Positions 1-6,721 of a DNA stretch of 64,000 nt are shown here, one piece after another; the first letter of the stretch is position 1, and every line of letters starts with the position of its first letter. A program made the position numbers and the translations under genes. Source of the stretch: a virus. The notes beneath the pieces are model-generated. The model had not been told where the DNA came from. It made no database searches and saw only the letters and a list, made by a program, of their open reading frames with translations. Where the stretch lies: IMG/VR virus record IMGVR_UViG_3300013233_000137, positions 1 through 64,000 of that record; one strand, given 5' to 3'.

Positions 1-86
1 ACCCAAGACCCAAGACCCAAGACCCAAGACCCAAGACCCAAGACCCAAGACCCAAGACCCAAGACCCAAGACCCAAGACCCAAGAC
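1..86. repeat. tandem 7-bp repeat (ACCCAAG), about 12 copies
   Basis: Twelve nearly perfect head-to-tail copies of the heptamer ACCCAAG start at the first base of the window, so the array may continue beyond the left edge. It ends at ACTC just before a copy of the dispersed palindrome (89-103). No gene covers it. Such arrays arise by replication slippage; a role cannot be read from the sequence. Confidence 0.95.
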
Positions 87-107
87 TCTGATTTAGTAAA
101 TCAATAT

Positions 108-230
108 CGCCCATCGGGCGGGCTTACTGGCCAAATAAAAAGGCCACCCATCCAAAGGACAGGTGGCCAAGTCAAAGGGCGTAGCCCAAAGGCCACCCCG
201 AAGGGTGGCCGGGCTGCCGCCCATCGGGCG
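108..230. repeat. cluster of GC-rich hairpins
   Basis: Two identical 13-bp palindromes CGCCCATCGGGCG (108-120 and 218-230) flank a GGCCACCC-cgaa-GGGTGGCC hairpin (191-210) and the terminator stem at 142-168. They belong to the GC-rich hairpin family that recurs beside the AT-rich palindromes elsewhere. The interval has no gene. Confidence 0.8.
132..168 (-). terminator. rho-independent terminator of the left operon
   Basis: Read on the minus strand, a GGCCACC/GGTGGCC stem with a 13-nt loop (142-168) is followed by TTTTTATTT. It lies about 70 bp after the stop of the last leftward gene and is the natural end of the leftward operon. Confidence 0.7.
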
Positions 231-238
231 ACTGCGAA

Positions 239-589
239 TCAAGCTGAAGGCGGTAGCTCTGCGAGCATGAAAGGCGCGGTCACTTCCATGTCGTCAGGTA
301 TTCGTTTCAACCCCAGGACCTCGAACACGGAGCAAGGTACTAAGGCCCCGGCGAAGATCATATTCATGTCCTCGCGCCCAGCTAATGTAACTCCCAATCC
401 CCGACCCAAGATCCCAGCTCGACGTAAAGCGCCCTTAGCCGAGACCCCATACTTCACGATGATGAACGCCCCGACATCGGACCATTCCAGCCTACCACGA
501 ACAGTGGTGGTCACCTTCTTCCCCATAACACGAACCAACTCCGCCGATCCCGTGGGACCGACCCATTTGCCTCTCCAACGGTAGTACAT
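239..589 (-). CDS. hypothetical protein, last gene of left operon
   Basis: A 116-aa protein rich in Val, Gly and Arg with no family I recognise. GGAGGGCTTATGCC precedes the ATG. An open frame of similar length on the plus strand is its shadow; the minus frame is preferred because it has a ribosome site and fits the operon direction. The repeat at about 610-703 forms its upstream region. Confidence 0.55.
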   Translation of the reverse strand: MYYRWRGKWVGPTGSAELVRVMGKKVTTTVRGRLEWSDVGAFIIVKYGVSAKGALRRAGILGRGLGVTLAGREDMNMIFAGALVPCSVFEVLGLKRIPDDMEVTAPFMLAELPPSA

Positions 590-609
590 GGCATAAGCCC
601 TCCGCCCGC

Positions 610-703
610 GCTTCGCGCGCTAATAGGGCCATAGGGCAAACGCCGCGCGGCAAACGCCATATGGCCGACCAAAATGAATTGCCCAATGGCACATGCCATT
701 GGT
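610..703. repeat. long dispersed repeat, copy 1
   Basis: A GC-rich hairpin (GCGCGCTTCGCGCGC-type) is followed by a segment from CAAACGCC through AATTGCCCAATGGC to ACATGCCAT that recurs with few changes at about 2783-2850. Both copies sit just upstream of a leftward gene. On the minus strand each copy opens with an ATG-initiated frame beginning MACAIGQF, which may be a leader peptide or chance. Confidence 0.85.
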
Positions 704-728
704 TTACGCCTTCCGGCCAATAAACGTC

Positions 729-1031
729 CTAGCAATAACGGCGCCGCCAATCGGATATCGTAGCCATGGGAACAGAATGGCGCCGCGCAATCTCCGCCCC
801 AGGCACACCCTCACGCAGCAAGGCCACAACGGTAGCTTTGGCCTCGGGCGTCCAGCGATTATGCCAGAACGCCCCGAAATACTCCTTACAATCTCTGCAA
901 TACATATAGTCGTAATGGAGAACCTTAACCTCCCCATCCAAATGCCGTAGCTTCTTACGACGGCGCGAATGGACAACCCCGACAGCGCCACATAGGGGGC
1001 AAGGCACGCCTTGATTTAGTAAGTCACTCAT
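729..1031 (-). CDS. zinc-ribbon and helix-turn-helix protein (transposase N-terminus-like)
   Basis: 100 aa. Residues 9-45 hold two cysteine pairs (CPLCG and CRDCK), as in the zinc ribbons at the start of IS1/IS-type transposases. Residues 60-97 look like a helix-turn-helix (REGVPGAEIARRHSVPMATI then WRR). No catalytic domain follows, so a stand-alone DNA-binding protein or regulator is more likely than a transposase. Start chosen from GGAGGACATAGGCC before the ATG; it overlaps the upstream stop by 8 bp. A slightly altered palindrome copy encodes residues 3-7 (DLLNQ), directly after MS. Confidence 0.7.
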   Translation of the reverse strand: MSDLLNQGVPCPLCGAVGVVHSRRRKKLRHLDGEVKVLHYDYMYCRDCKEYFGAFWHNRWTPEAKATVVALLREGVPGAEIARRHSVPMATISDWRRRYC

Positions 1032-1398
1032 GGCCTATGTCCTCCTCCAACATACGGATGATATTTGTGAGATGTACGACTTCCTTCTCATGGATGCTAA
1101 TCATACGGGCGTAAGTCAGGAACCGAGTCCCACATAGCTGCTGACCATCTGCCAATACGACGTGGAGTATTTCGTGTAGGGCCACATCGCGCATATCTCG
1201 AACCTCGCAATCCACGACCTTATTCAACCAGATATGGGCTATGCGGTTCTCGATATCTGGCGAACAGGTAGCCCACGTGGTCACCACATCTAGCCGCTCC
1301 CACATGGGAGCTATACGCCAATCTCGTAGCCCAAACAAATCGCGGTAATGTTGGAGCCATTTACAAAACGTCTTATACTGCCTTGCTGTAGTCTTCAT
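1024..1398 (-). CDS. putative zinc metallopeptidase-like protein (HExxH)
   Basis: 124 aa from a start preceded by AAAGGAGGTTACCT. The centre contains ALHEILHVVL, a classic HExxH zinc-peptidase motif, after a stretch (DIENRIAHIWLNK) typical of small SprT- or ImmA-like proteins in phages. The C-terminal third is helical. Whether it cleaves a protein, or only keeps the fold, cannot be told. It sits between the zinc-ribbon gene and a nucleotide-enzyme-like gene. Confidence 0.6.
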   Translation of the reverse strand: MKTTARQYKTFCKWLQHYRDLFGLRDWRIAPMWERLDVVTTWATCSPDIENRIAHIWLNKVVDCEVRDMRDVALHEILHVVLADGQQLCGTRFLTYARMISIHEKEVVHLTNIIRMLEEDIGHE

Positions 1399-1825
1399 AG
1401 GTAACCTCCTTTCCACTAGACCTGGCATATGCCAATTCCCAATTAACCCCTACCGATGATGACCAACCAGGTAATTTGAGCACTCGAACCCCACAACTAC
1501 CGTCAATAAGCGCCCCGTCCAGGCGCTTCCAGAATGAGAAACCCCCAGACAACCCCAAAAGCGCCATCTGATGACCATAGACAATAGGTGATAGCAACAA
1601 CTCCCCAGCCCCAAGGCCCCGCATCACGTAGCGAAGAACAGCTTGGAACCGCTGCTCCCGAATAAGCGCCGATGACGAGGAGTAAGGGCTGGCGACGTAG
1701 ATGTAGCCGCGACTAGCGCCCCGGCTATCGCCGGGTTGATTTACGCCTTCTGGCCTTTGATTTAGGCCGCTCTGCGGCCTTTGATTTAGGCCGCTCTGCG
1801 GCCTTTGATTTACTAAATCAGTCAT
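1373..1825 (-). CDS. DUF1937-like (nucleoside deoxyribosyltransferase-like) protein with repeat-built N-terminus
   Basis: 150 aa; start set by GGAGGATAAT before ATG. From about residue 38 it reads like the DUF1937 family, related to nucleoside 2-deoxyribosyltransferases: GYIYVASPYS, SPIVYGH, GCGVRVLKLPGWSSS-like and GVNWELAYA segments. Residues 3-32 are not part of that fold. They are the in-frame translation of a palindrome copy followed by two 24-bp hairpin repeats (RPQSGLNQ twice), then RPEGVNQ. The protein therefore shows a recent N-terminal extension by repeat expansion. Likely role by family: nucleotide or base salvage or modification; activity unproven. Confidence 0.65.
   Translation of the reverse strand: MTDLVNQRPQSGLNQRPQSGLNQRPEGVNQPGDSRGASRGYIYVASPYSSSSALIREQRFQAVLRYVMRGLGAGELLLSPIVYGHQMALLGLSGGFSFWKRLDGALIDGSCGVRVLKLPGWSSSVGVNWELAYARSSGKEVTYEDYSKAV
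1741..1820. repeat. hairpin repeat array inside a gene (24-bp units)
   Basis: Two identical 24-bp units with a GGCCGCTCTGCGGCC hairpin plus one diverged unit end in an exact palindrome copy (1806-1820). Each unit starts with GATTTA, i.e. the left half of the palindrome, so the units look like palindrome halves joined to GC hairpins. 24 is a multiple of three, so the frame of the host gene is kept. Confidence 0.9.
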
Positions 1826-1848
1826 ATTATCCTCCAAATGGCCAGGCC

Positions 1849-2757
1849 CTAGCGGTCACGATCACCCTCCCAATCCACAACACGATCCATCAATCGGCAT
1901 CTGGACTGGGAGTCCTCTAACGAGAGCGAAGGGTAGAAATGCCCAGACTTGCAACGCCGCCACAATGCACAAGCCGAGGACCATAGCTCCAGCTGAAATT
2001 GCGATCCAATTGTTGTGCGGTGCTGAGCAACGCCATGTATAACGCCGGCCCCGCAGACCAGTTGATCAATGGCTACAATGAACTCGCCCCCAATGGGCGC
2101 CCCCAGAAGCCAGCCGTAGATCGCAAGTTGACGGCCCCAGTCCAGGTTTGCCTGTTCCAAGGGGTGGACCATGTTGACCAGCACCCCATGTAACTCCCGT
2201 GTTATTACATCCTTATGCCGCCTCGACCGGAAATCCCCAAGCGTGTTGATATACCCCTTGCAAGGTGACGGTCGCCTCTTGGACATGTAGCCGTTGACCT
2301 TCCAGTCCAGGATTATTTGAACGCCGTTGTACTCGAAGAACAAGTCAGGCTTGCCAAGTAAGGTACATGAACAATCATCAAGAGTCAACGACGACTGCAA
2401 ACTGAACTCGAACCTGACGTTGGTTCCAGCGGCCAACATTACCATGAGGTCGGCTGCCGCCCCTAGCGCTACGTACTTCTTTAGAAGTACGTCCCCAATC
2501 GGCCACACCTCGTCCCGATTCTGTTCCTCAACCTGGTCCTCGAACAAACCCCGGAGGTCAAACGACCCTGCCGATCCGAGCAGTTCCCGTGACAGATAAT
2601 GTTTGATGTAGGCGTCGAATGCCGATCCCACAGCCATGGCCGGGGTTTGAGGTGGTCGTGGTGGTCGTTCATCGGCCAGATAACGTTCATAGAATTCTTC
2701 GGGCGACTTCTCGAACAGCTTAATCGAAGTCGGTGACAAGTAAGCAATATCTCGCAT
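1849..2757 (-). CDS. PD-(D/E)XK nuclease, RecB/Cas4-like
   Basis: 302 aa. The N-terminus (LSPTSIKLFEKSPEEFYERY) is typical of RecB/AddB/Cas4-like nucleases where a short helix precedes the fold. The core shows GKPDLFF followed about 12 residues later by IILDWKVNG, the PD-(D/E)XK catalytic pair, then a helix with QLAIYGWLL. Likely a DNA exonuclease used in recombination or host DNA degradation. Start ATG has GGAGGGCC upstream. Copy 2 of the long dispersed repeat forms its leader. Confidence 0.75.
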   Translation of the reverse strand: MRDIAYLSPTSIKLFEKSPEEFYERYLADERPPRPPQTPAMAVGSAFDAYIKHYLSRELLGSAGSFDLRGLFEDQVEEQNRDEVWPIGDVLLKKYVALGAAADLMVMLAAGTNVRFEFSLQSSLTLDDCSCTLLGKPDLFFEYNGVQIILDWKVNGYMSKRRPSPCKGYINTLGDFRSRRHKDVITRELHGVLVNMVHPLEQANLDWGRQLAIYGWLLGAPIGGEFIVAIDQLVCGAGVIHGVAQHRTTIGSQFQLELWSSACALWRRCKSGHFYPSLSLEDSQSRCRLMDRVVDWEGDRDR

Positions 2758-2782
2758 GGGCCTAGGCCCTCCGCACGGACCA

Positions 2783-2850
2783 AGGGCGCGCTTCGCGCGG
2801 CAAACGCCTTATGGCCAACCAAAATAAATTGCCCAATGGCACATGCCATG
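2783..2850. repeat. long dispersed repeat, copy 2
   Basis: About 65 bp matching 640-703 (GCGCGCTTCGCGCGG hairpin, then CAAACGCC, AATTGCCCAATGGC and ACATGCCAT), with a handful of substitutions. It lies immediately upstream of the nuclease gene. The minus strand again carries an ATG frame starting MACAIGQFILVGH, which runs into the nuclease gene out of frame. Confidence 0.85.
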
Positions 2851-2861
2851 GGCCCTACCGC

Positions 2862-3146
2862 CTAAGACTCGAAAACAACCTGAATAGGAACTCCACGCTC
2901 ATAGACAATGCTGTCGAACCCTACGATGCTGGTGGCTTCATGCAGTTTATATCTTTTATCGTGATGACGAAAGTGCCAGCACCCTTTCTCCTCATAGACA
3001 TTGGCTTGACCCTTAGCCTCCACAACTTCCCAGCCCTCGACAATATCGTTATCGAGTGTAATGGCATCCCCAAGTTGCAATTTGGTGCCCTTATGTTCCA
3101 TCTTGGCACCTTGCTTCATGTTTCTAATAGCTTCGATGATGTCCAT
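2862..3146 (-). CDS. hypothetical phage protein
   Basis: 94 aa, start preceded by GGAGAGATATGG-type sequence. The opening (MDIIEAIRNMKQGAKM) resembles the start of many small phage proteins including the DUF2829/Tad2 anti-defence family, but the later part lacks features I could use to confirm this. Function not assigned. An exact palindrome copy (3166-3180) lies in its leader. Confidence 0.6.
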   Translation of the reverse strand: MDIIEAIRNMKQGAKMEHKGTKLQLGDAITLDNDIVEGWEVVEAKGQANVYEEKGCWHFRHHDKRYKLHEATSIVGFDSIVYERGVPIQVVFES

Positions 3147-3199
3147 ATCTCCTCTCCAACCAAAATGATTTAGTAAATCAAACCTATAATGTGGGCATC

Positions 3200-3259
3200 T
3201 TATAGCATCTCCTCAAGAACTCGGCTACAGCCACAAACTGTGCGTAACATGATTAACAT
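3200..3259 (-). other. very short ORF, possible gene remnant
   Basis: A 19-codon frame (MLIMLRTVCGCSR...) starts just after the stop of the frameshifted gene upstream and ends before the palindrome at 3166. It could be a truncated zinc-ribbon gene or noise. No independent support. Confidence 0.2.
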
Positions 3260-3260
3260 G

Positions 3261-3565
3261 TCAAGCCCTCTCATTGAAAATCGTCTCCAACACATCCTCA
3301 TGGGACATATCAGGCTGCTTAACATACTCCCACCATTCCGAGCCATCATACTCTGCACGATGGAGCCAAGTACCGTCGCTGAAGCAGATTACCAATTCGC
3401 TCAAGATAATTTGATATCCAAAACTAGCATCGTAATCTACATCTGCTAGTCTCTTAAATCGGAACCAGGAGCAGGCTGCCCATGTCCATCGCCGATGTAC
3501 ACAGCATCTTTTATCTTGTGCCCTGTACTTGTGATCATCTTCTTAGTTTCTTTAAGTAGGTTCAC
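3261..3565 (-). pseudogene. frameshifted small phage gene (SDGTW / EYDGSEWWEY family)
   Basis: Two overlapping frames make one protein of about 101 residues. Frame one starts at a GTG (3563-3565) with GGAGGAAATA upstream and runs TSTGHKIKDAVYIGDG to DLRD-stop (3446). A -1 shift continues as LADVDYDASFGYQII, then CFSDGTWLHRAEYDG and SEWWEYVKQP to a stop at 3261. The second part matches a common small phage family with the FSDGxW and EYDGSEWWE motifs, and the first part matches its usual N-terminus. The total length of 305 nt (not divisible by 3) fits loss of one base near 3446. It may be a mutation, a sequence error or, less likely, recoding. Confidence 0.65.
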
Positions 3566-3783
3566 ACTATTTCCTCCATATCCATGGGCTCCAAGGTGGC
3601 GCCCTCGGTCAACCAGTGTTGGCCGCGTAGACAAAGCCCCAAGGCAGCGCACAAATTGCCACGATAGTGAATCAGTGATTCGTCGCAAGAGGCGTCGAGA
3701 CTCTTATCCGTGATGACGACCACCGTGTCGAAGCGCTTACCAAGTTCTGTAACCAATTCTTCGGTTGTGAGTAGCTCAATCAT
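3562..3783 (-). CDS. hypothetical protein
   Basis: 73 aa from the inner ATG (TTGGAGGGCCAA upstream), which overlaps the previous stop. It contains an alternating hydrophobic segment (RFDTVVVITDK) and acidic ends; no family recognised. Its stop overlaps the GTG start of the next gene as GTGTGA, so translation is probably coupled. Confidence 0.6.
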   Translation of the reverse strand: MIELLTTEELVTELGKRFDTVVVITDKSLDASCDESLIHYRGNLCAALGLCLRGQHWLTEGATLEPMDMEEIV

Positions 3784-4100
3784 TTGGCCCTCCAATATTT
3801 GCTTGTCAATTGATCATTGGTGAAGGTCACTTGAATACCTCCTCCATTCCATTCCCAAAACTCAGAGGTATCTTCTAGGATCTGCATTTCTGAGGTCTTA
3901 ACTCCTTCTTCCCCCAAGATGGCCTTAACCTGGAAGTATAACATTCCGCGCTTCAATTTGTCATACTTCGCCTTGGGGATTGCCTGAATAGATTTCGGGG
4001 CCTGGGCCTGGGCCCGAACCTCAACCCGCGGCTTAAAAGCCGAGGACCCTATGACATAGACCGCGTAGCCTATAATAATGTAGAGTACTATTCGTCGCAT
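3780..4100 (-). CDS. membrane-anchored BamE/SmpA-like protein
   Basis: 106 aa. A hydrophobic N-terminus (RRIVLYIIIGYAVYVIGSSAF) is a signal anchor. Residues about 45-105 have the pattern of the BamE/SmpA fold: KYDKLKRGMLYFQVKAILG, then FWEWNGGGIQVTFTNDQL. In bacteria this fold occurs in outer-membrane assembly lipoproteins and in small inhibitors; phages carry short versions of unknown role. Suggests a Gram-negative host envelope. Confidence 0.6.
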   Translation of the reverse strand: MRRIVLYIIIGYAVYVIGSSAFKPRVEVRAQAQAPKSIQAIPKAKYDKLKRGMLYFQVKAILGEEGVKTSEMQILEDTSEFWEWNGGGIQVTFTNDQLTSKYWRAK

Positions 4101-4101
4101 C

Positions 4102-4446
4102 TCATTCCCTCCATTGGTAGTAGGTCCAGGGGCCTAGACCCCTGATCTGATTTACTAAATCACAAAGGAGATAAATAGCTACGCTATTTATCTTAACATA
4201 ATGTGCAAGATACCCCGGAACCAAGATCCCAGAGCAACCAATAGAGCGCAACCATCCCTCGCCAATGGACCCCACGATCCAACGTTCTGGTAACTGGATG
4301 ATCAGGAACTCATATCGCGTACAATCGCCTGGTTCCAAGATCATCAATGCATTACCTGTAAGCCCTGCCAAGATAGTCTCTAAATAAAGCTGGTAGTTCC
4401 GTGTGAACAGGAAGTCACTTCGTGGCGCTGTCTCAAGGACCCTCAT
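4102..4446 (-). CDS. hypothetical protein with DLVNQ insertion
   Basis: 114 aa, start preceded by GGAGAGAAG. Hydrophobic middle part and a palindrome copy (4148-4162) near the C-terminus read as CDLVNQIRG. No family recognised. Packed 1-4 bp from both neighbours. Confidence 0.55.
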   Translation of the reverse strand: MRVLETAPRSDFLFTRNYQLYLETILAGLTGNALMILEPGDCTRYEFLIIQLPERWIVGSIGEGWLRSIGCSGILVPGYLAHYVKINSVAIYLLCDLVNQIRGLGPWTYYQWRE

Positions 4447-4640
4447 CTTCTCTCCTTATGCATTGTGCACCCAAAGGCATCTTGCACGGTTAGATAGGAC
4501 TTACTCCAAAGTACACTATTCTCGATAGCCAGAACACGTAGCAATACTTCACAGGTCCCACTATGGCGCGGCTTCTCCTCGGGATCAATGGTTTTGTGCC
4601 AAGTGCCCCGTTTGAAGTATTTACACGTTTTGCAGTTCAT
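4443..4640 (-). CDS. small cysteine-cluster protein
   Basis: 65 aa from the ATG with GTGGAGGCCGTGG upstream. MNCKTCKYF opens with a CxxC and two more cysteines follow (GTCEVLL and GCTMHKERR), a layout common in small phage zinc-binding proteins. Overlaps both neighbours by a few bases. Confidence 0.6.
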   Translation of the reverse strand: MNCKTCKYFKRGTWHKTIDPEEKPRHSGTCEVLLRVLAIENSVLWSKSYLTVQDAFGCTMHKERR

Positions 4641-4824
4641 CCACGGCCTCCACAGTAAGCCCGATAATCGGGAGCCCTTTAATAGAGGCTGGGCAACCTT
4701 TGGCTGCGGCCCGGAGGGCATCGGGTAAGGTCGGGAAGTCGTAATCTTCAGTAATAGGTAACCACGACCCGTCGCTAGCTTGATCATTGGCTACTGCTAA
4801 TTTAACATGTATTTTGTATTTCAT
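4621..4824 (-). CDS. hypothetical protein
   Basis: 67 aa starting MKYKIHVKLAVAND with GGGAGGAACT upstream. Contains DALRAAAKG and VEAVDEL helices; resembles small beta-alpha proteins that phages use as inhibitors, but no family is assigned. Start overlaps the upstream stop (ATGA). Confidence 0.55.
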   Translation of the reverse strand: MKYKIHVKLAVANDQASDGSWLPITEDYDFPTLPDALRAAAKGCPASIKGLPIIGLTVEAVDELQNV

Positions 4825-5123
4825 AGTTCCTCCCTAGCATTATCTGCTTCCCAATTACGGATATCGTCATCAATATCATAGGCGAACATAATCTTGTCAA
4901 TAGCAGCGTGGACCGCCTCCCCAAGGGACTCGTTACTGAGGTTACTGAGGTCAATCCCCTCATCATCCAGGTAGAGAACTATCCCAGTAAGCTCCCTATC
5001 GTCTTCACATTCCGGTGGATCGTCATAGGTCGCAGGGATATTACAACCAGTAGCCTGGAACTTTAGTCCAATAGCGGCCTCGATATCCACCTCAATAGGT
5101 ACATTCCATTTCTTAATCATCAT
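4821..5123 (-). CDS. hypothetical acidic protein
   Basis: 100 aa, strongly acidic (many Asp and Glu). GGAGAAATG precedes the start. The C-terminal half is helical (ESLGEAVHAAIDKIM). No family recognised. A palindrome with centre GGT (5130-5144) separates it from the upstream gene. Confidence 0.55.
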   Translation of the reverse strand: MMIKKWNVPIEVDIEAAIGLKFQATGCNIPATYDDPPECEDDRELTGIVLYLDDEGIDLSNLSNESLGEAVHAAIDKIMFAYDIDDDIRNWEADNAREEL

Positions 5124-5141
5124 TTCTCCTGATTTGGTAAA

Positions 5142-5348
5142 TCACTCTATCTCAAAAATATTTTCCTGTGGAAAACACTTCAGCCAAACTTTCCCGAGCC
5201 TTTCATTGTATCTAAAAGCTGGACACCAGTTCCCGCACATAATCTTGCGGTTCTTCTTATGAGGCTGGAATGGACACATGAAAGGTAAGTAACGCTCCTT
5301 TGCCAACATCGCTTTAGTCGCTTCATAATCATCGTCATATATTTTCAT
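5142..5348 (-). CDS. small MCGNWCP-motif protein, paralogue of 29641-29832
   Basis: 68 aa. Contains CPFQP, then MCGNWCPAF and KCFPQ. The MCGNWCP block, its aromatic flank and the C-terminal CFPQE segment recur in the rightward gene at 29641-29832, so the two are paralogues. The cysteine spacing suggests a small metal-binding or disulfide protein. Unknown function. Confidence 0.6.
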   Translation of the reverse strand: MKIYDDDYEATKAMLAKERYLPFMCPFQPHKKNRKIMCGNWCPAFRYNERLGKVWLKCFPQENIFEIE

Positions 5349-5773
5349 CTCTCAAACCTCACGGCTATGGGCCTCACGGCTTTATATCCCTCTTTCCAGT
5401 AGCAATGGTACATTCTGCGCCCTGGCTCAAAGTAACGCACCAACAGATTAGTTACTTCACCATCCTTATACACATATCCGATGAGTTTGAACCTTGGGGC
5501 AATGTCAAGTCTCGACTTTTTGCCCTGATATGAAAATTGTGCTAGGCCATTCCTCCATTCAATCGGACAATCCACGTAATCAGACTCCATCTCCGGCTCT
5601 TCAATTGTCCAGTCATTGAGCGTAAAATCACGGATGCAAACTCGTGTACCCTCGTCTTTCCAGCGTAGTTGCCCCTCTAGGTAGACAACTGCTTCTTCCA
5701 TTTCTCCATCATGAATATGCTTTATTATTTTACCATTATCTAACGCCTCATACGCCTCTGCTAATGTACTCAT
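5345..5773 (-). CDS. hypothetical protein
   Basis: 142 aa from MSTLAEAYEAL, chosen because AAGGAGAAATGAA precedes it; a longer frame would only add the translated palindrome at 5793. Begins with a pattern (EAYEALDNGKII) shared by small phage proteins of the DUF2829-like type, then beta-rich sequence with LRWKDEGTRVCI. Function unknown. Confidence 0.6.
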   Translation of the reverse strand: MSTLAEAYEALDNGKIIKHIHDGEMEEAVVYLEGQLRWKDEGTRVCIRDFTLNDWTIEEPEMESDYVDCPIEWRNGLAQFSYQGKKSRLDIAPRFKLIGYVYKDGEVTNLLVRYFEPGRRMYHCYWKEGYKAVRPIAVRFER

Positions 5774-5807
5774 TTCATTTCTCCTTGGCCATTGATTTAG
5801 TAAATCA

Positions 5808-6041
5808 TTAATCCATATATCCAACACCCTCTTCCTGCTCAATCAGCATATACCAAGTTCCTTCACTGGCTACGCGTCCACCTCCCGCCAGTATCCACTT
5901 CCAAGGGTCACTGGTTCGAGGTACTATACCAGTAGCTTTGAGTTCTTTGACGTTGGGTTTGTGACTCCATGCCGCAACAAAGTACTTTCCGAACTGGTCG
6001 TATTCGTTCTCTTCACGTAACAAGACCCAGAGTGTAGCCAT
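5808..6041 (-). CDS. hypothetical protein
   Basis: 77 aa, MATLWVLLREENEYDQFGKYF. This pattern of hydrophobic strand, then EYDQFGxYFV, is common among phage early proteins of unknown role. AAGGATAAATGAA precedes the ATG, 2 bp after the previous stop. Confidence 0.6.
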   Translation of the reverse strand: MATLWVLLREENEYDQFGKYFVAAWSHKPNVKELKATGIVPRTSDPWKWILAGGGRVASEGTWYMLIEQEEGVGYMD

Positions 6042-6042
6042 T

Positions 6043-6219
6043 TCATTTATCCTTTCTCAACCTGTTCCAGATTTTGATTGCCTTTTTTGGCGTACTCCGA
6101 AAAGGACCACATAACGCACACTCAGCCTCGCGGCATCGTGCGTAATATGATGTATCAATACCGCCGATACATACCTCAGTGTATTTGGCCCCACACACCG
6201 GACACTTTTTAATCTTCAT
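6043..6219 (-). CDS. Lar-like zinc-ribbon protein (restriction alleviation family-like)
   Basis: 58 aa. Translation gives MKIKKCPVCGAKY, CREAECALCGPF and a C-terminal AIKIWNRLRK. The two cysteine pairs followed by AI-x-x-WN match the Lar restriction-alleviation family layout (CPFCG ... C..C ... AI..WN). Lar of the Rac prophage modulates type I restriction; that role is only suggested here. Start overlaps the upstream stop as ATGA. Confidence 0.65.
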   Translation of the reverse strand: MKIKKCPVCGAKYTEVCIGGIDTSYYARCREAECALCGPFRSTPKKAIKIWNRLRKDK

Positions 6220-6467
6220 TTTTCATCCTCCTGCTCCACCTCAACGACACAAACCTCGTTTTCCAGCTTAACAGTCTTGTATTTCTTGTCGGGATCAAGT
6301 TCAAAAACCGTGCATAAATCTTTCCAAAACTCTTCCCTCTGCTTTTCAATTTCGACAAGCCGATTGCTGTAATAGTCCATGGCTTGCATAAACACTCTCT
6401 GCGCTGCAAGTTTATCCCTGCCGACAGATTGCATCCAATCAATTTGCCTCGCTGATAATTTTTTCAT
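6216..6467 (-). CDS. hypothetical coiled-coil protein
   Basis: 83 aa, mostly helical and charged (RLVEIEKQREEFWKDL), with an acidic tail EVEQEDEK. GGAGGATGCGAG precedes the ATG. No family recognised. Confidence 0.6.
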   Translation of the reverse strand: MKKLSARQIDWMQSVGRDKLAAQRVFMQAMDYYSNRLVEIEKQREEFWKDLCTVFELDPDKKYKTVKLENEVCVVEVEQEDEK

Positions 6468-6721
6468 CTCGCATCCTCCTCAATCTCCAAAACCCATCCT
6501 CTGGATTTCACCTGCGCCACAATGCCCCTCAGTATCGGGGATTGTCCATTTGATCTCAACATGCCGTCGCGGTCCACCGGCGCCGTGGCGAATATTGCTT
6601 TGCCATCTGCATCGCGGATCAAATTAAATTTGCCCCTGTATAGCTCCCAGTGTACGGCGTCACCAGGCTTGCCGTGTGCCACTTGGGGCTGCTCAGGGTA
6701 GGTGTTTCTGATTATTTTCAT
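6464..6721 (-). CDS. hypothetical protein
   Basis: 85 aa from MKIIRNTYPEQPQ, with GGAGGATGCAGG upstream and the ATG overlapping the previous stop as ATGA. Beta-rich (ELYRGKFNLIRDADGKAIFAT). Unknown role. Confidence 0.6.
   Translation of the reverse strand: MKIIRNTYPEQPQVAHGKPGDAVHWELYRGKFNLIRDADGKAIFATAPVDRDGMLRSNGQSPILRGIVAQVKSRGWVLEIEEDAR

Noticed and set aside
267-584. Plus-strand gene of 105 aa at the left end
   Set aside because: It is the shadow of the minus-strand 239-589 frame, lacks a good ribosome site and opposes the operon direction.
729-1031. Insertion sequence transposase
   Set aside because: Only the zinc ribbon and helix-turn-helix are present, with no catalytic DDE domain and no terminal inverted repeats flanking the gene.
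2862-3146. Tad2/DUF2829 anti-Thoeris protein
   Set aside because: Only the first 16 residues are suggestive; the rest has no recognisable match, so the name is not used.
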